Assembly: GCA_016935955.1 (NCBI GenBank)
Contig: JAFGPY010000053.1
Coordinates: 1 to 33,690, forward strand
DNA from: Planctomycetota bacterium
GTDB taxonomy: Bacteria > Planctomycetota > Phycisphaerae > FEN-1346 > JAACEH01
DNA length: 33,690 nucleotides
Direction: 5' to 3'
The notes below the pieces were generated by a model. The model was not told where the DNA came from. It saw nothing but the letters and a program-made list of their open reading frames with translations, and made no database searches. Below, in pieces: positions 1-7,549 of the stretch. The translations under genes and the position numbers were made by a program. The stretch's first letter is position 1. The number at the start of each line of letters is the position of its first letter.

Positions 1-98
1 AAGTCCATCTGCCGCGGCCGCCCGCGCATGACCAGGTGGATGACCACGGGCAAAGCCATGGTCACCAGTCCGGCGAGGATTGCGGCGTTGATCCACAC
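1..98 (-). CDS. BatA-type N-terminal double-transmembrane-domain protein, partial (runs off window start)
   Basis: Only the first 32 codons are in the window. A GTG start at 98 lies three bases after the DUF58 stop codon, and the frame is closed just upstream by TGA, so this start is well constrained. AGAGG lies about nine bases before it, inside the DUF58 gene. The peptide begins Met-Trp-Ile-Asn-Ala-Ala-Ile-Leu-Ala-Gly-Leu, continues through a hydrophobic helix with Leu-Pro-Val-Val-Ile-His-Leu, then a basic Arg-Gly-Arg-Pro-Arg stretch. This pattern is typical of the BatA/aerotolerance N-terminal domain that follows MoxR and DUF58 genes. The rest of the protein, often a VWA or DUF4159 region in this family, cannot be seen. 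The assignment is from family knowledge on a short stretch. Confidence 0.72.
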   Translation of the reverse strand, partial: MWINAAILAGLVTMALPVVIHLVMRGRPRQMD

Positions 99-101
99 CG
101 A

Positions 102-1000
102 TCAGAACCTCTTCTGCCGGTTCAGCAGGTAGCTGGTCAGGGCCTTGTCGAACTGCATCGACGTGTCGACCGGGACGAAGTCGGCTTTCTGGCCCTCCAG
201 CTCGTTGCGGAACCGTTCCTTGAAGGCTGCAAGGCGCGACAGGTACTCCGTGCGGATGCTCTCGGCATCGGTCACCAGCGACTGGTCCGACTCCGGGTCG
301 TGCAGTTGGAGCGCTCCCTCCATCGGAAAATGGGCCTCGGCCTCGTCGAGCACGTGGAAGACGATCAGGTCGTGCCCGCGGAACCGCAGGTGGTGCAGGG
401 CTTCGACCGTGCGGTCGGCGTCCTCGTCCAGAAGGTCCGAGAACAGGACCATCAGCGACCGCTTGCGAATCCGGGAGGCCACCTGGTGCAGACAGTCGGC
501 CAGGGCCGTGCCCGCGCCGGCCGGCGGCCGGGCCAGCGCCGCCAGGATGCCCGTCAGTTGCCGCCGCGTGCTCTTGGGCGGCACGAATTGCCGCACGCGA
601 TCGTCGAACGTCACCAGGCCCACGGCGTCCTGCTGGCCGGTCATCATGTAGCCCAGCGCCGCGGCCAGGCAGATGGCGTACTCCAGCTTGGTCATGCCGC
701 CGCCGGAGGCGTAGTCCATCGAGCGGCTCTGGTCCACCAGCAGCCAGCAGGCCACGTTCGTCTCGGCGCGGTACTTGCGAATGTAGAGCTTGTCGGTGCG
801 GGCCCAGGCGTTGTAGTCGATCAGGCTCAGGTCGTCGCCCGGGGCGTACTTGCGGTGCTCGGAGAATTCCACGCTGAAGCCGTGGTACGGCGAGTCGTGC
901 AGCCCGGCGATGAAACCCTCGACGATGAAGCGGGCCTTCAGGTCCAGCCGCTGCACCTGCTGGATGATCTCGGGGCGAAGATAGCTTTCGGCCGTTTGCA

Positions 1001-1001
<1 letters not shown>
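102..1001 (-). CDS. DUF58 domain protein (VWA-like, MoxR partner)
   Basis: A 299-residue soluble protein. The DUF58 core is seen in the 'YAPGDDLSLIDYNAWART' region near residues 52-69, followed by a MIDAS-like Asp-Gln-Ser-Arg-Ser near residue 91 in a VWA-type fold. In this family the protein is a presumed cytoplasmic partner of the MoxR chaperone ATPase. The length is normal. The ATG start shares its A with the TGA stop of the moxR-like gene (TGATG), which implies translational coupling. The partial BatA-like gene follows three bases downstream, so the three genes almost certainly form one operon. The substrate or complex served by the module is not shown by the sequence. Confidence 0.93.
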
Positions 1002-2014
<1,013 letters not shown>

Positions 2015-2250
2015 GGGCTGCGGTCCCCACTGTCGGCCATCAGGACGTTGACGTCGCGCGGCCGGCGTGCGCCCGGTCGCCCCCTCGCTCGCGACGGGGC
2101 TCATCGTACCGCCGCCCGCCGGGCAGTTCAACGAAAAGTTGCCGCCGCCCCGATCCGCGTGCACGCCAGGTTCACCGGCACAGGTAGAGGGTGCCGTGAC
2201 CGTCCGCCGATAACCGTCGCTACCCGGCCGTCCCGCTCGGGTTCAACCGG

Positions 2251-2263
2251 TTGTCGGCGACAA
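2251..2263. promoter_or_regulatory. 13-bp palindrome TTGTCGGCGACAA, possible operator
   Basis: A perfect inverted repeat (TTGTCG-G-CGACAA) 34 bases before the ATG of the secreted glycoside-hydrolase-like gene, in the 283-base gap between divergent genes. Its size and place fit a repressor or activator site, but no cognate regulator is encoded nearby and one copy could be chance. Confidence 0.25.
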
Positions 2264-2297
2264 ATATTCCACTGGACTCCTGACGGGAGAATCGACC

Positions 2298-3590
2298 ATG
2301 ACGATGCGAATGACTACGGTGTGCCAACTGGCTGCGGCTCTGGCCGTGATGGCAGGCGTGTGCGGTGCGGCCCACGCCGCCGAGGTCACCTTCGGCAAGA
2401 ACCACGAAATGTACGTTGACGGCAAGCTCTTCCTGCCGGTTCACGCCTGGGCCGCCGCGACCAAGGACCTCGACCGCCTCAAGACCATGGGCGTGAATCT
2501 CATCCTGGGCTTCGGCGACGGATCGATGGCCTGGAAACCCATCAGTGACGAGACCGTCGCCCAAATGAAGCGCAACCTCGACGAGTGCCAGAAGCGCGGC
2601 ATGTACGGCGCGATCATCATCTCGACCTGGTGGACCAAGCCGGACAATCGCGGCTCCTACAAGGACCGCTCGCTGGCCGACTACATGGGCCAGTTCAAGG
2701 ACCACCCGGCGTTGCTTGGCTGGCAGATTTCAGTCGAGGAGGACATGGGCCTGGGCCGCAAGGAACGCGAGGCCATGGGCGCCGCCGATCGCTGGGTAGC
2801 GCGGCCCGGCGGCAAGCCCGAAGACCTCAAGGCCCGCTACAAAGCCGTCAAGAAGGCCGATCCCAAGCACCCGGTCGTTCTCATGTACAGCGGCGGCCAG
2901 ATCGTCTCGGGATTGCGGAACTTCGGCTGGACCAAGCCGACGCCTGAGAAGTGGTACATGGAGGCCAGCCGTCAGTGCGACATCCTCTACCACGATCTGT
3001 TCCCCGTGGCCAACAACACGGCCGAGGACCTCAAGCAGATTGCCGATGCCACGCGGCTGCTGAAGAAGTACGCCGACGGCAAGAAACACCTCTGGGTGGC
3101 TGTGGATGCCGGCGACCGCAAACGGTGGACCACCAAGAGCCACGCCCCGACGGCCGCAGAGATCCGCAACGAACTGTGGCAGGCGATTGTCAACGGTGCC
3201 CACGGCCTGGGCTTCGACTATACGAGTTGGAAACCCACCTGGGCCTCGATCCGCATGGACCCGGCGGCCGAGAAGCAGCTTGGCCCCGAGCTGGCGACTA
3301 TCCAGGAACTCAAGGAAGTGTTCCTGCTCGGCAAGGCGACCGTTCCGGCGACGGTCAATGCCGACAACAAGGACGCCGTGCAGATCATGGCGCGCGAGCA
3401 CGGTGGCAAAACCTACGTCTTCGCCGTCAACGTCGAGCCGAAAGCGTGCAAAGCCGAGTTCGCCCTTGAGGGAGTGAAAGCCGCCAAGGCCAAAGTGATC
3501 GGCGAGGAGCGTACGGTCGAACTGAGCGGTGGCAGGTTCAGCGATGCCTTCGACACCTACGCCGTGCACCTATACGAGATCGAGCGCTGA
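2298..3590 (+). CDS. secreted glycoside-hydrolase-like TIM-barrel protein
   Basis: A 430-residue protein with a signal peptide at about residues 1-28 ending Ala-Ala-His-Ala. The mature part starts with a 'YVDGKLFLPVHAW' strand typical of secreted beta-barrel glycosidases in which the substrate is unknown. A TIM-barrel pattern follows: 'LKTMGVNLI', then 'DHPALLGWQ' near 135-143, then Glu-Glu-Asp at 147-149, where related proteins often have an Asp-Glu-Pro acid/base site. 'ELWQAIVNGAHGLGFDY' near 295-311 matches the wall after the catalytic half of this fold. Residues from about 355 look like a C-terminal beta-sandwich. GGGAG about eight bases before the ATG supports this start. The gene stands alone. 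The fold is likely, while catalytic activity and substrate are inferred. Confidence 0.72.
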   Translation: MTMRMTTVCQLAAALAVMAGVCGAAHAAEVTFGKNHEMYVDGKLFLPVHAWAAATKDLDRLKTMGVNLILGFGDGSMAWKPISDETVAQMKRNLDECQKRGMYGAIIISTWWTKPDNRGSYKDRSLADYMGQFKDHPALLGWQISVEEDMGLGRKEREAMGAADRWVARPGGKPEDLKARYKAVKKADPKHPVVLMYSGGQIVSGLRNFGWTKPTPEKWYMEASRQCDILYHDLFPVANNTAEDLKQIADATRLLKKYADGKKHLWVAVDAGDRKRWTTKSHAPTAAEIRNELWQAIVNGAHGLGFDYTSWKPTWASIRMDPAAEKQLGPELATIQELKEVFLLGKATVPATVNADNKDAVQIMAREHGGKTYVFAVNVEPKACKAEFALEGVKAAKAKVIGEERTVELSGGRFSDAFDTYAVHLYEIER

Positions 3591-3605
3591 TAGACTATGG
3601 CCGGG

Positions 3606-3625
3606 TGCTTCTCCTTGGAGAAGCA
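3606..3625. repeat. short palindromic element (CTTCTCC type)
   Basis: A perfect nine-base-pair hairpin TGCTTCTCC-TT-GGAGAAGCA directly after the stop of the 2298 gene. Its right half plus flank (CTTGGAGAAGCATGCGGAA) recurs inverted at 7372-7390. It has no T-tract, so a terminator role is doubtful. It may still stabilise the mRNA 3' end between convergent genes. Confidence 0.6.
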
Positions 3626-3648
3626 TGCGGAACTCTCGGTGCTGTCGG

Positions 3649-3674
3649 CATGGCGGCACACAACGGCCGCCATG
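3649..3674. repeat. short palindromic element (GGTGCCATG-flanked)
   Basis: Nine-base arms CATGGCGGC and GCCGCCATG around an eight-base loop, followed by GCACC so that the reverse strand reads GGTGCCATG at the outer edge, as in the elements at 4820 and 7456. It lies between two convergent genes. A terminator-like role is possible, but no T-tract is present. Confidence 0.5.
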
Positions 3675-3717
3675 GCACCGCATGAGTAGGACCACGGCGC
3701 GGGCGTGCCGAGCGCAA

Positions 3718-4185
3718 TCAACCGTGCAGTTTGGCGTTGAGCCAGTCGATGTGGGTCATCTCCTCGGCGATGATGCGGTCGATGGCCTCGCGGCCGCGAT
3801 CGTCCTTCAGCGCGCTTCGCGTGTCGCTGAAGAAGGCGATCACCGACTTCTCCAGGCCGATCGCCCGGTGCAGCAGTTCCTCGACCGATATCACCGGGAA
3901 GTTGTCCTGCAACACCGCGCCCAGGTTCCGCCGGTCGGCCTCGGCCAGCACCTTCTCCAGCCGCTTGTTCTGATCGGCGCTCAGCCCGCCACCTGACGCC
4001 TTGTCGGCCTCGAACTGCTCACGCATGTCGCGGAACGTGCGGCCGTGCTCGATCTCCTGATCGGCCAACTCGCCGAACAGCGCCGCCACGGCCGGATCGT
4101 CGGCCATTTCCGCGAACCGGCGGTAGGTGCTCACACCCGTCCGCTCCATCTGCTCGGCCAGATTCAGTATCTTCGAGAAGCTCAT
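3718..4185 (-). CDS. rubrerythrin-like ferritin-fold protein
   Basis: A 155-residue, mostly helical protein. The diiron pattern is visible: Glu within 'LNLAEQMERTG' on helix 1, 'ELADQEIEHG' (Glu-x-x-His) on helix 2, a Glu in the 'ISVEELLHRAI' and 'GLEKSV' helices, and 'EEMTHIDWL' (Glu-x-x-His) at the end. This matches ferritin-like or rubrerythrin-type proteins that bind two irons and handle peroxide or iron. No C-terminal rubredoxin Cys pairs are present, so it is the short form. The start was placed at Met-Ser-Phe-Ser-Lys, with GGGAG about ten bases upstream. An extension to 4344 is open but would overlap the next gene and lacks family similarity. It follows the ACP-like gene by 32 bases and may be cotranscribed. 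Confidence 0.8.
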   Translation of the reverse strand: MSFSKILNLAEQMERTGVSTYRRFAEMADDPAVAALFGELADQEIEHGRTFRDMREQFEADKASGGGLSADQNKRLEKVLAEADRRNLGAVLQDNFPVISVEELLHRAIGLEKSVIAFFSDTRSALKDDRGREAIDRIIAEEMTHIDWLNAKLHG

Positions 4186-4213
4186 GCGTTCGCTCCCACT
4201 GACTCCGTGGACT

Positions 4214-4798
4214 TCAGAGTACCACATTCTCGCAGAGATCGCCATCCGCCGCCTGCTTCCTCCAGATACACTTGTTGCGGAGGGCCAGCAACCCAATACA
4301 GTTGCCCACGGTCTCGAGTGAAGTACCTGCGCTCCGTGCATCACGCTCAGAGATCTTCCAATCGATCCGCACGCCGAGTTTTCGCTCTATGCGAAAGACA
4401 ACCGGCAGAAAGTCGAACCCGTCATATGTCAGAAGCGACAGATCGACCACCCGGTCGGATGGACGAATCGCCTCCGGAGAAAGACCGATGACGTCCCCAA
4501 AGGCCCCGCGCGCCGCTATGGCAAAACCCTGCGCGCCCGACGGCAAGCCCAGCTCCTTGAAGAACTCCTCATTCGACATCGGCTGCCGCTGAGCAGCGAA
4601 CAGGTGTCTCCGTTTCCTCGCGCGCGGCACCTCAAGAACAAGGATAAGGATGCAGGCGGCAATGAGCAGGAAGGGAATGAGCCATGCCAAGTCAGCCAGA
4701 CTCGGCACGAGGAGCATCAGCAGGTGACCGACAAGGATCGCCAGCAACAGCCCGCCCGCGATTGCGACGACAGGTTTGAGTATCCGCCAGATGCTCAT
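4214..4798 (-). CDS. two-helix membrane protein with degenerate acyl-carrier-protein-like domain
   Basis: A 194-residue protein. Two strongly hydrophobic segments at about residues 7-30 and 33-56 are followed by a basic Arg-Ala-Arg-Lys-Arg-Arg stretch, which places the C-terminal part in the cytoplasm. Residues from about 75 to 170 resemble an acyl carrier protein: 'EEFFKELGLP', then 'VVDLSLLTYDGFDFLPVVF' followed by 'RIERKLGVRI', like the family's Asp-Ser-Leu and 'E.EFGV.I' helix. The phosphopantetheine serine is replaced by Gly (Asp-Gly-Phe-Asp), so normal modification at that site is impossible. The start at Met-Ser-Ile-Trp was chosen because the membrane helix follows directly and GAGAGG lies nine bases upstream. 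The ACP relation is inferred from pattern only, and the function is unknown. Confidence 0.6.
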   Translation of the reverse strand: MSIWRILKPVVAIAGGLLLAILVGHLLMLLVPSLADLAWLIPFLLIAACILILVLEVPRARKRRHLFAAQRQPMSNEEFFKELGLPSGAQGFAIAARGAFGDVIGLSPEAIRPSDRVVDLSLLTYDGFDFLPVVFRIERKLGVRIDWKISERDARSAGTSLETVGNCIGLLALRNKCIWRKQAADGDLCENVVL

Positions 4799-4819
4799 GG
4801 GAACCAGCCTCTCGCGCCG

Positions 4820-4848
4820 GGTGCCACGCGTCTGCTTGCAGACGCGTG
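4820..4848. repeat. short palindromic element (GTCTGC type)
   Basis: GGTGCCA followed by a perfect 11-base-pair hairpin at 4825-4848 with arms CACGCGTCTGC and GCAGACGCGTG and loop TT. It is a compensated variant of the element at 7456-7486: two stem positions differ, and both partner bases change with them. It lies upstream of the ACP-like gene. Confidence 0.65.
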
Positions 4849-4871
4849 ACGGTTGTTTCTGCCGCATCCGA

Positions 4872-4891
4872 GGGCGGCTCGCGAGCCGCCC
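4872..4891. repeat. perfect 20-base palindrome
   Basis: GGGCGGCTCGCGAGCCGCCC, fully self-complementary, followed by CTAC. It is one of three palindromes packed into 4820-4929 between the metallo-hydrolase gene and the ACP-like gene. The internal TCGCGA is compatible with a protein target, but a dispersed repeat is more likely. Confidence 0.6.
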
Positions 4892-4911
4892 CTACTCCCG
4901 CAAACAACCGC

Positions 4912-4929
4912 GTGGCTGCAAGCAGCCAC
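4912..4929. repeat. short palindromic element (GTGGCTGC type)
   Basis: Arms GTGGCTGC and GCAGCCAC with loop AA, followed by CCTAC. The reverse strand reads GTAGG then the stem, the same 5' flank as the neighbouring 4872 palindrome. It begins nine bases beyond the stop of the metallo-hydrolase gene and could double as its transcript end, though no T-tract follows. Confidence 0.55.
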
Positions 4930-4938
4930 CCTACATGG

Positions 4939-5574
4939 TCAACCTTCCTGCGGCTTGATGACGGTCAGGCCTTTGTACTTCTTCTTGAACGTCTCGGCGT
5001 CGGCCTCGGTGCCGACGATGTCGCCGTAGTGCATCGGGACGACCACCTTGGGGCCAATGGCCTCGGCCGCCTTGACCGCCTCGTCGGCCGTCATCACGTA
5101 GGTGCCGCTGACGGGCAGCAGGGCCACGTCCACGCCCAGGCCTTTCATCTCCGGGATGCAGTCCGAGTCGCCCGCGTGATAGACGGTAGTGCCGTCCGAC
5201 AGCCGCACGACGTAGCCCACCCAGCCGCTGGCCTTCGGATGGAACTTCTTGTCCAGGTTGTAGGCCGCAACGGCCGTGACCCGTAGCGATTCGATCTCGA
5301 CCGTCTGCCCCGCGGCGATCGGCATGGCCACGGCCCCGGTCTCGCTGCGAACCTTCTCGGCCACGTCGGCCGGACCGACGACGGTGGTCTGCGGCGTGCT
5401 CAGGCGATTGACGTCGTCGGCGCTGTAGTGGTCGTAGTGACTGTGCGTGACGAGGATGACGTCGGCCCGCGGCAACCCCTCGGGCATCTTCCAGGGGTCG
5501 ACGTAGATTTGCGTCGGGCCGTCCTCGATGCGGAACGAGTCGTGCCCGTACCAGTGGATGTTCCTGACGTTCAT
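4939..5574 (-). CDS. metallo-beta-lactamase-fold hydrolase (UlaG/UPF0173-like)
   Basis: A 211-residue soluble protein with the metallo-beta-lactamase metal motif Thr-His-Ser-His-Tyr-Asp-His at about residues 44-50, a later Asp in 'YHAGDSD' near 135, and a final His in 'VVPMHYGD' near 178. The start 'IHWYGHDSFRI' is typical of the UlaG/UPF0173 group, which includes sugar-phosphate lactonases and many uncharacterised hydrolases. The length is normal for that group. The start at Met-Asn-Val was chosen because homology begins there; an upstream ATG would add only 11 unconserved residues. The substrate cannot be deduced. It is divergent from the 5913 gene and is separated from the downstream ACP-like gene by a cluster of palindromes. 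Confidence 0.87.
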   Translation of the reverse strand: MNVRNIHWYGHDSFRIEDGPTQIYVDPWKMPEGLPRADVILVTHSHYDHYSADDVNRLSTPQTTVVGPADVAEKVRSETGAVAMPIAAGQTVEIESLRVTAVAAYNLDKKFHPKASGWVGYVVRLSDGTTVYHAGDSDCIPEMKGLGVDVALLPVSGTYVMTADEAVKAAEAIGPKVVVPMHYGDIVGTEADAETFKKKYKGLTVIKPQEG

Positions 5575-5665
5575 CGTTGCCGCCCCCACAAGGTGCCCGA
5601 ACCGCACGCCATCCAGTTACCAATAGAGCACAAAGACGGACGGAATGCATTTCAAAAGCAGGCCC

Positions 5666-5693
5666 GTGCCACGGCGGGTCTTGCCCGCCGTGC
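5666..5693 (+). repeat. 28-base palindromic element, copy 1 of inverted pair
   Basis: Begins GTGCCACGGCGGG and contains a nine-base-pair stem (CACGGCGGG / CCCGCCGTG) with loop TCTTG. All 28 bases match the reverse complement of 5842-5869. Confidence 0.8.
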
Positions 5694-5764
5694 TGACTCG
5701 CTCTGTGCCGTCCATGGCATTGTAGTGGGCACAGGTCCGCCCCCATGACCCGACGGAACCACCC

Positions 5765-5792
5765 TTGACACCCACCTATCAACGGTTACCCT
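5765..5792 (+). promoter_or_regulatory. weak promoter candidate for the 5913 gene
   Basis: A perfect -35 box TTGACA at 5765-5770, a 16-base spacer, then TACCCT at 5787-5792 as a poor -10 match (three of six). It lies about 120 bases before the ATG, between the two inverted repeats, so the second repeat would be in the leader. Confidence 0.25.
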
Positions 5793-5841
5793 GATCTACG
5801 CAGCACCGATGCATGTCGTGTGTGACCGACGCATCTACTTC

Positions 5842-5869
5842 GCACGGCGGGCAAGACCCGCCGTGGCAC
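5842..5869 (-). repeat. 28-base palindromic element, copy 2 of inverted pair
   Basis: The exact reverse complement of 5666-5693, ending GCCGTGGCAC. It lies 43 bases before the start codon at 5913. The pair with its 148-base spacer resembles a REPIN (two inverted REP elements) or a minimal non-autonomous element; no target duplication was seen. Confidence 0.8.
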
Positions 5870-5912
5870 ATTTGTTTCACCCGGACAACGGCCCAGCATT
5901 CGGAGAAACCCC

Positions 5913-6413
5913 ATGAATTGGGACAATATCGTTCCAGTACTTGTTGGCGGTGCACTTGCGGTCGGCGGAGGCATGGGCACACAATGGCTTGCCCATCACC
6001 TTGACAAGCAACGGAAGCGTCGCGCAATTGCCGGCGCATTTGCCGGCGAGATCGGGGCAATCTGCTCTATTGTCGACCGTCGCAAATACCTTGAGGATGC
6101 TCAGCAACTGCTGAAGTATATGCGCGAGTCGAAAGAGCCACATCGGATATTGATGCACATCACGCAGGAATACTGCATGATTTACAACACCAACTCCGGT
6201 GCGATAGGTCTCTTGCCAGCGCCGTTGGCACTTGGTATTGCCACTTTCTACACTCAGGTAAAGTCGCTGATGGAGGATGTCCGCCCGGAAACGCCTGAGG
6301 TGGCAGGCATAGATGATGCGATAGCACGACTGAGCGTGCAGATCGACTTGCTGACTGAGACCATGCGTATCGGCAAGGATCTCGTGACTCAGTTACAGAA
6401 GGAAGCCAAATGA
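5913..6413 (+). CDS. hypothetical membrane-anchored protein
   Basis: A 166-residue protein that I do not recognise. One hydrophobic, Gly-rich segment at about residues 7-27 is followed by a basic Lys-Gln-Arg-Lys-Arg-Arg stretch, which points to an N-out, C-in anchor. The remainder is helical and mildly charged, with a possible coiled coil near the C-terminus ('IARLSVQIDLLTETM'). GGAG lies seven bases before the ATG, which supports the start. The coding sequence looks less GC-rich at third positions than its neighbours, and it is preceded by the inverted repeat pair, so recent acquisition is possible. It is convergent with the 6525 gene. Confidence 0.7.
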   Translation: MNWDNIVPVLVGGALAVGGGMGTQWLAHHLDKQRKRRAIAGAFAGEIGAICSIVDRRKYLEDAQQLLKYMRESKEPHRILMHITQEYCMIYNTNSGAIGLLPAPLALGIATFYTQVKSLMEDVRPETPEVAGIDDAIARLSVQIDLLTETMRIGKDLVTQLQKEAK

Positions 6414-6524
6414 GCCGACAGGGGACGAGGACATGGTTCACGCGAAGCATGACCATGATCCGTATTGCAGGAATGCTCATGACTTTGCAAGCGCGACTGC
6501 ACAGACAAACGTGGCACCGTGCCG

Positions 6525-7241
6525 TCACAGGCCTTTGAGGTGACCTTGAAGGAGATCGTCACGGCTCTTGTTGAGCTGCCTGAGGTTCTTGTCGAGTACG
6601 GGCATCTGTTCGGCAGTCAGATGGGGACGCAGTTGCTCCAAATCCAGGATCATGTTGTCGACTAACTGGCAGAGTTCGCCCTGGTGCTCAAGGATGAAAC
6701 GGGTGCTGGACTCGCGGTACGCCTGTAGCGTCTGTTCCTCCGTCCAGCCGTTCGCCTGGGCTTCTTGCCGCAGTTGGTCGCGCATGATCCTGGCCTCCGT
6801 TCCAAGATTGGCCAGGCTTCGGAGCATGCCCTCCAGGTGATCGAGCAACGGTTCAGCAAGTTCAACCTGCTCCTCGGTGAGCTTGAAGTCACGGACGAAC
6901 TTCTCGCGGAACTCGCGAACGGCCTTCTCCTCGGCCGCGCGACGCTTGTCCTCAGCCCCTCGCTCATCGGCAGCCGGCTCCGGGGCTTGCGGCTCATCTG
7001 CCGCATCGCTATCAGGAGATGTGGCGGGAACGGCCGACTTCCTTTGCGACCGCGGGCGAGGCGGTATGGGTGACGGCTCGTCCTGCTGCTTGTCCTCAGG
7101 GACAGCGGGGACGTCGGGTGCCGTGGCGACGACCGGCGTCGAGGAGGGATTGGAGCGGGTGGCGATGTAGGCGACGACGGCAATCGCGAACACGACAACG
7201 AGACCGCTGGCTGCGAACAGGACGCGGATTCGCGGAGCCAC
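6525..7241 (-). CDS. membrane-anchored hypothetical protein with LTxEQ motifs
   Basis: A 238-residue protein. A single membrane helix lies at about residues 7-29, then a Pro/Ala/Glu-rich linker to about 95, then a long charged helical region. Two Leu-Thr-x-Glu-Gln motifs ('LTEEQ' near 120 and 'LTAEQ' near 212) recall the LTXXQ pattern of Spy/CpxP-like periplasmic proteins, but the rest is too divergent to assign a function. The start is GTG at 7241, supported by GGAGGG with good spacing just upstream. The gene is divergent from the nine-gene array and has no obvious link to it. Confidence 0.72.
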   Translation of the reverse strand: MAPRIRVLFAASGLVVVFAIAVVAYIATRSNPSSTPVVATAPDVPAVPEDKQQDEPSPIPPRPRSQRKSAVPATSPDSDAADEPQAPEPAADERGAEDKRRAAEEKAVREFREKFVRDFKLTEEQVELAEPLLDHLEGMLRSLANLGTEARIMRDQLRQEAQANGWTEEQTLQAYRESSTRFILEHQGELCQLVDNMILDLEQLRPHLTAEQMPVLDKNLRQLNKSRDDLLQGHLKGL

Positions 7242-7377
7242 GAGAATCCCTCCGAACCTGACACATCAGTTAGGTCACGATGATGAACCAAATTATGGCA
7301 CTGCAACAACTGTTCTTACCATACAATCCTGTTTCGGCCGACCGTGTGGTTGAGTCCCCGACGTCCAGCCCCTTCCG

Positions 7378-7401
7378 CATGCTTCTCCAAGAAGAAGTAT
7401 G
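7378..7401. repeat. short palindromic element (CTTCTCC type), degenerate
   Basis: An imperfect 11-base-pair hairpin CATGCTTCTCC-AA-GAAGAAGTATG with one mismatch and one G-T pair. The left half and flank match the inverted form of the 3606 element, so this is a decayed copy of the same repeat. Confidence 0.55.
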
Positions 7402-7455
7402 AATCTACTGAGTGGCATCGACGGGCAAACCTGCATCAGCGCAATAAGAGGCTTC

Positions 7456-7486
7456 GGCATGCTTCTGCAAGCAGAAGCATGGCACC
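7456..7486. repeat. short palindromic element (CTTCTGC type)
   Basis: A perfect 11-base-pair hairpin at 7458-7481 (CATGCTTCTGC / GCAGAAGCATG, loop AA) followed by GCACC. The reverse strand starts GGTGCCATGC, matching the 4820 element except at paired, compensated positions. Confidence 0.65.
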
Positions 7487-7535
7487 CCGGTAGCATAGCG
7501 GCAAAAGTCGTGCTGGCCGAGACGACGTGGGCCGA

Positions 7536-7541
7536 TATAAT
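7536..7541 (+). promoter_or_regulatory. consensus -10 box TATAAT before P1
   Basis: TATAAT ends eight bases before the P1 ATG at 7550, so transcription would begin at or within a base or two of the start codon. No clear -35 box is seen at 16-18 bases upstream, and no ribosome binding site lies between. This suggests a leaderless or nearly leaderless transcript. Confidence 0.4.
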
Positions 7542-7549
7542 CTAACGTC

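Larger units (their letters stand above)
5575..5912. other. intergenic region with inverted pair of repeats
   Basis: A 338-base gap between divergent genes. It has no convincing gene. It holds two identical 28-base palindromic elements in opposite orientation (5666-5693 and 5842-5869) and a weak promoter candidate toward the 5913 gene. Small open frames on the minus strand here arise from the repeat and have no ribosome site. Confidence 0.6.
7242..7549. other. intergenic region before the array, with two palindromes
   Basis: A 308-base gap between the divergent 6525 gene and P1. No gene is visible. It contains two related palindromic elements (7378-7401, 7456-7486) and a consensus TATAAT next to the P1 start. 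Confidence 0.6.

Noticed and set aside
2015..2164. 50-residue N-terminal extension of the MoxR protein
   Set aside because: Low-complexity, not family-like, and the family N-terminus begins at the chosen ATG.
3606..3674. Intrinsic terminators after the 2298 gene
   Set aside because: The stems are good but no T-run follows on either strand, and both match the dispersed repeat family.
3606..7486. Repeats as a CRISPR array
   Set aside because: The elements are irregularly spaced, in both orientations, of several types, and no cas gene is present.
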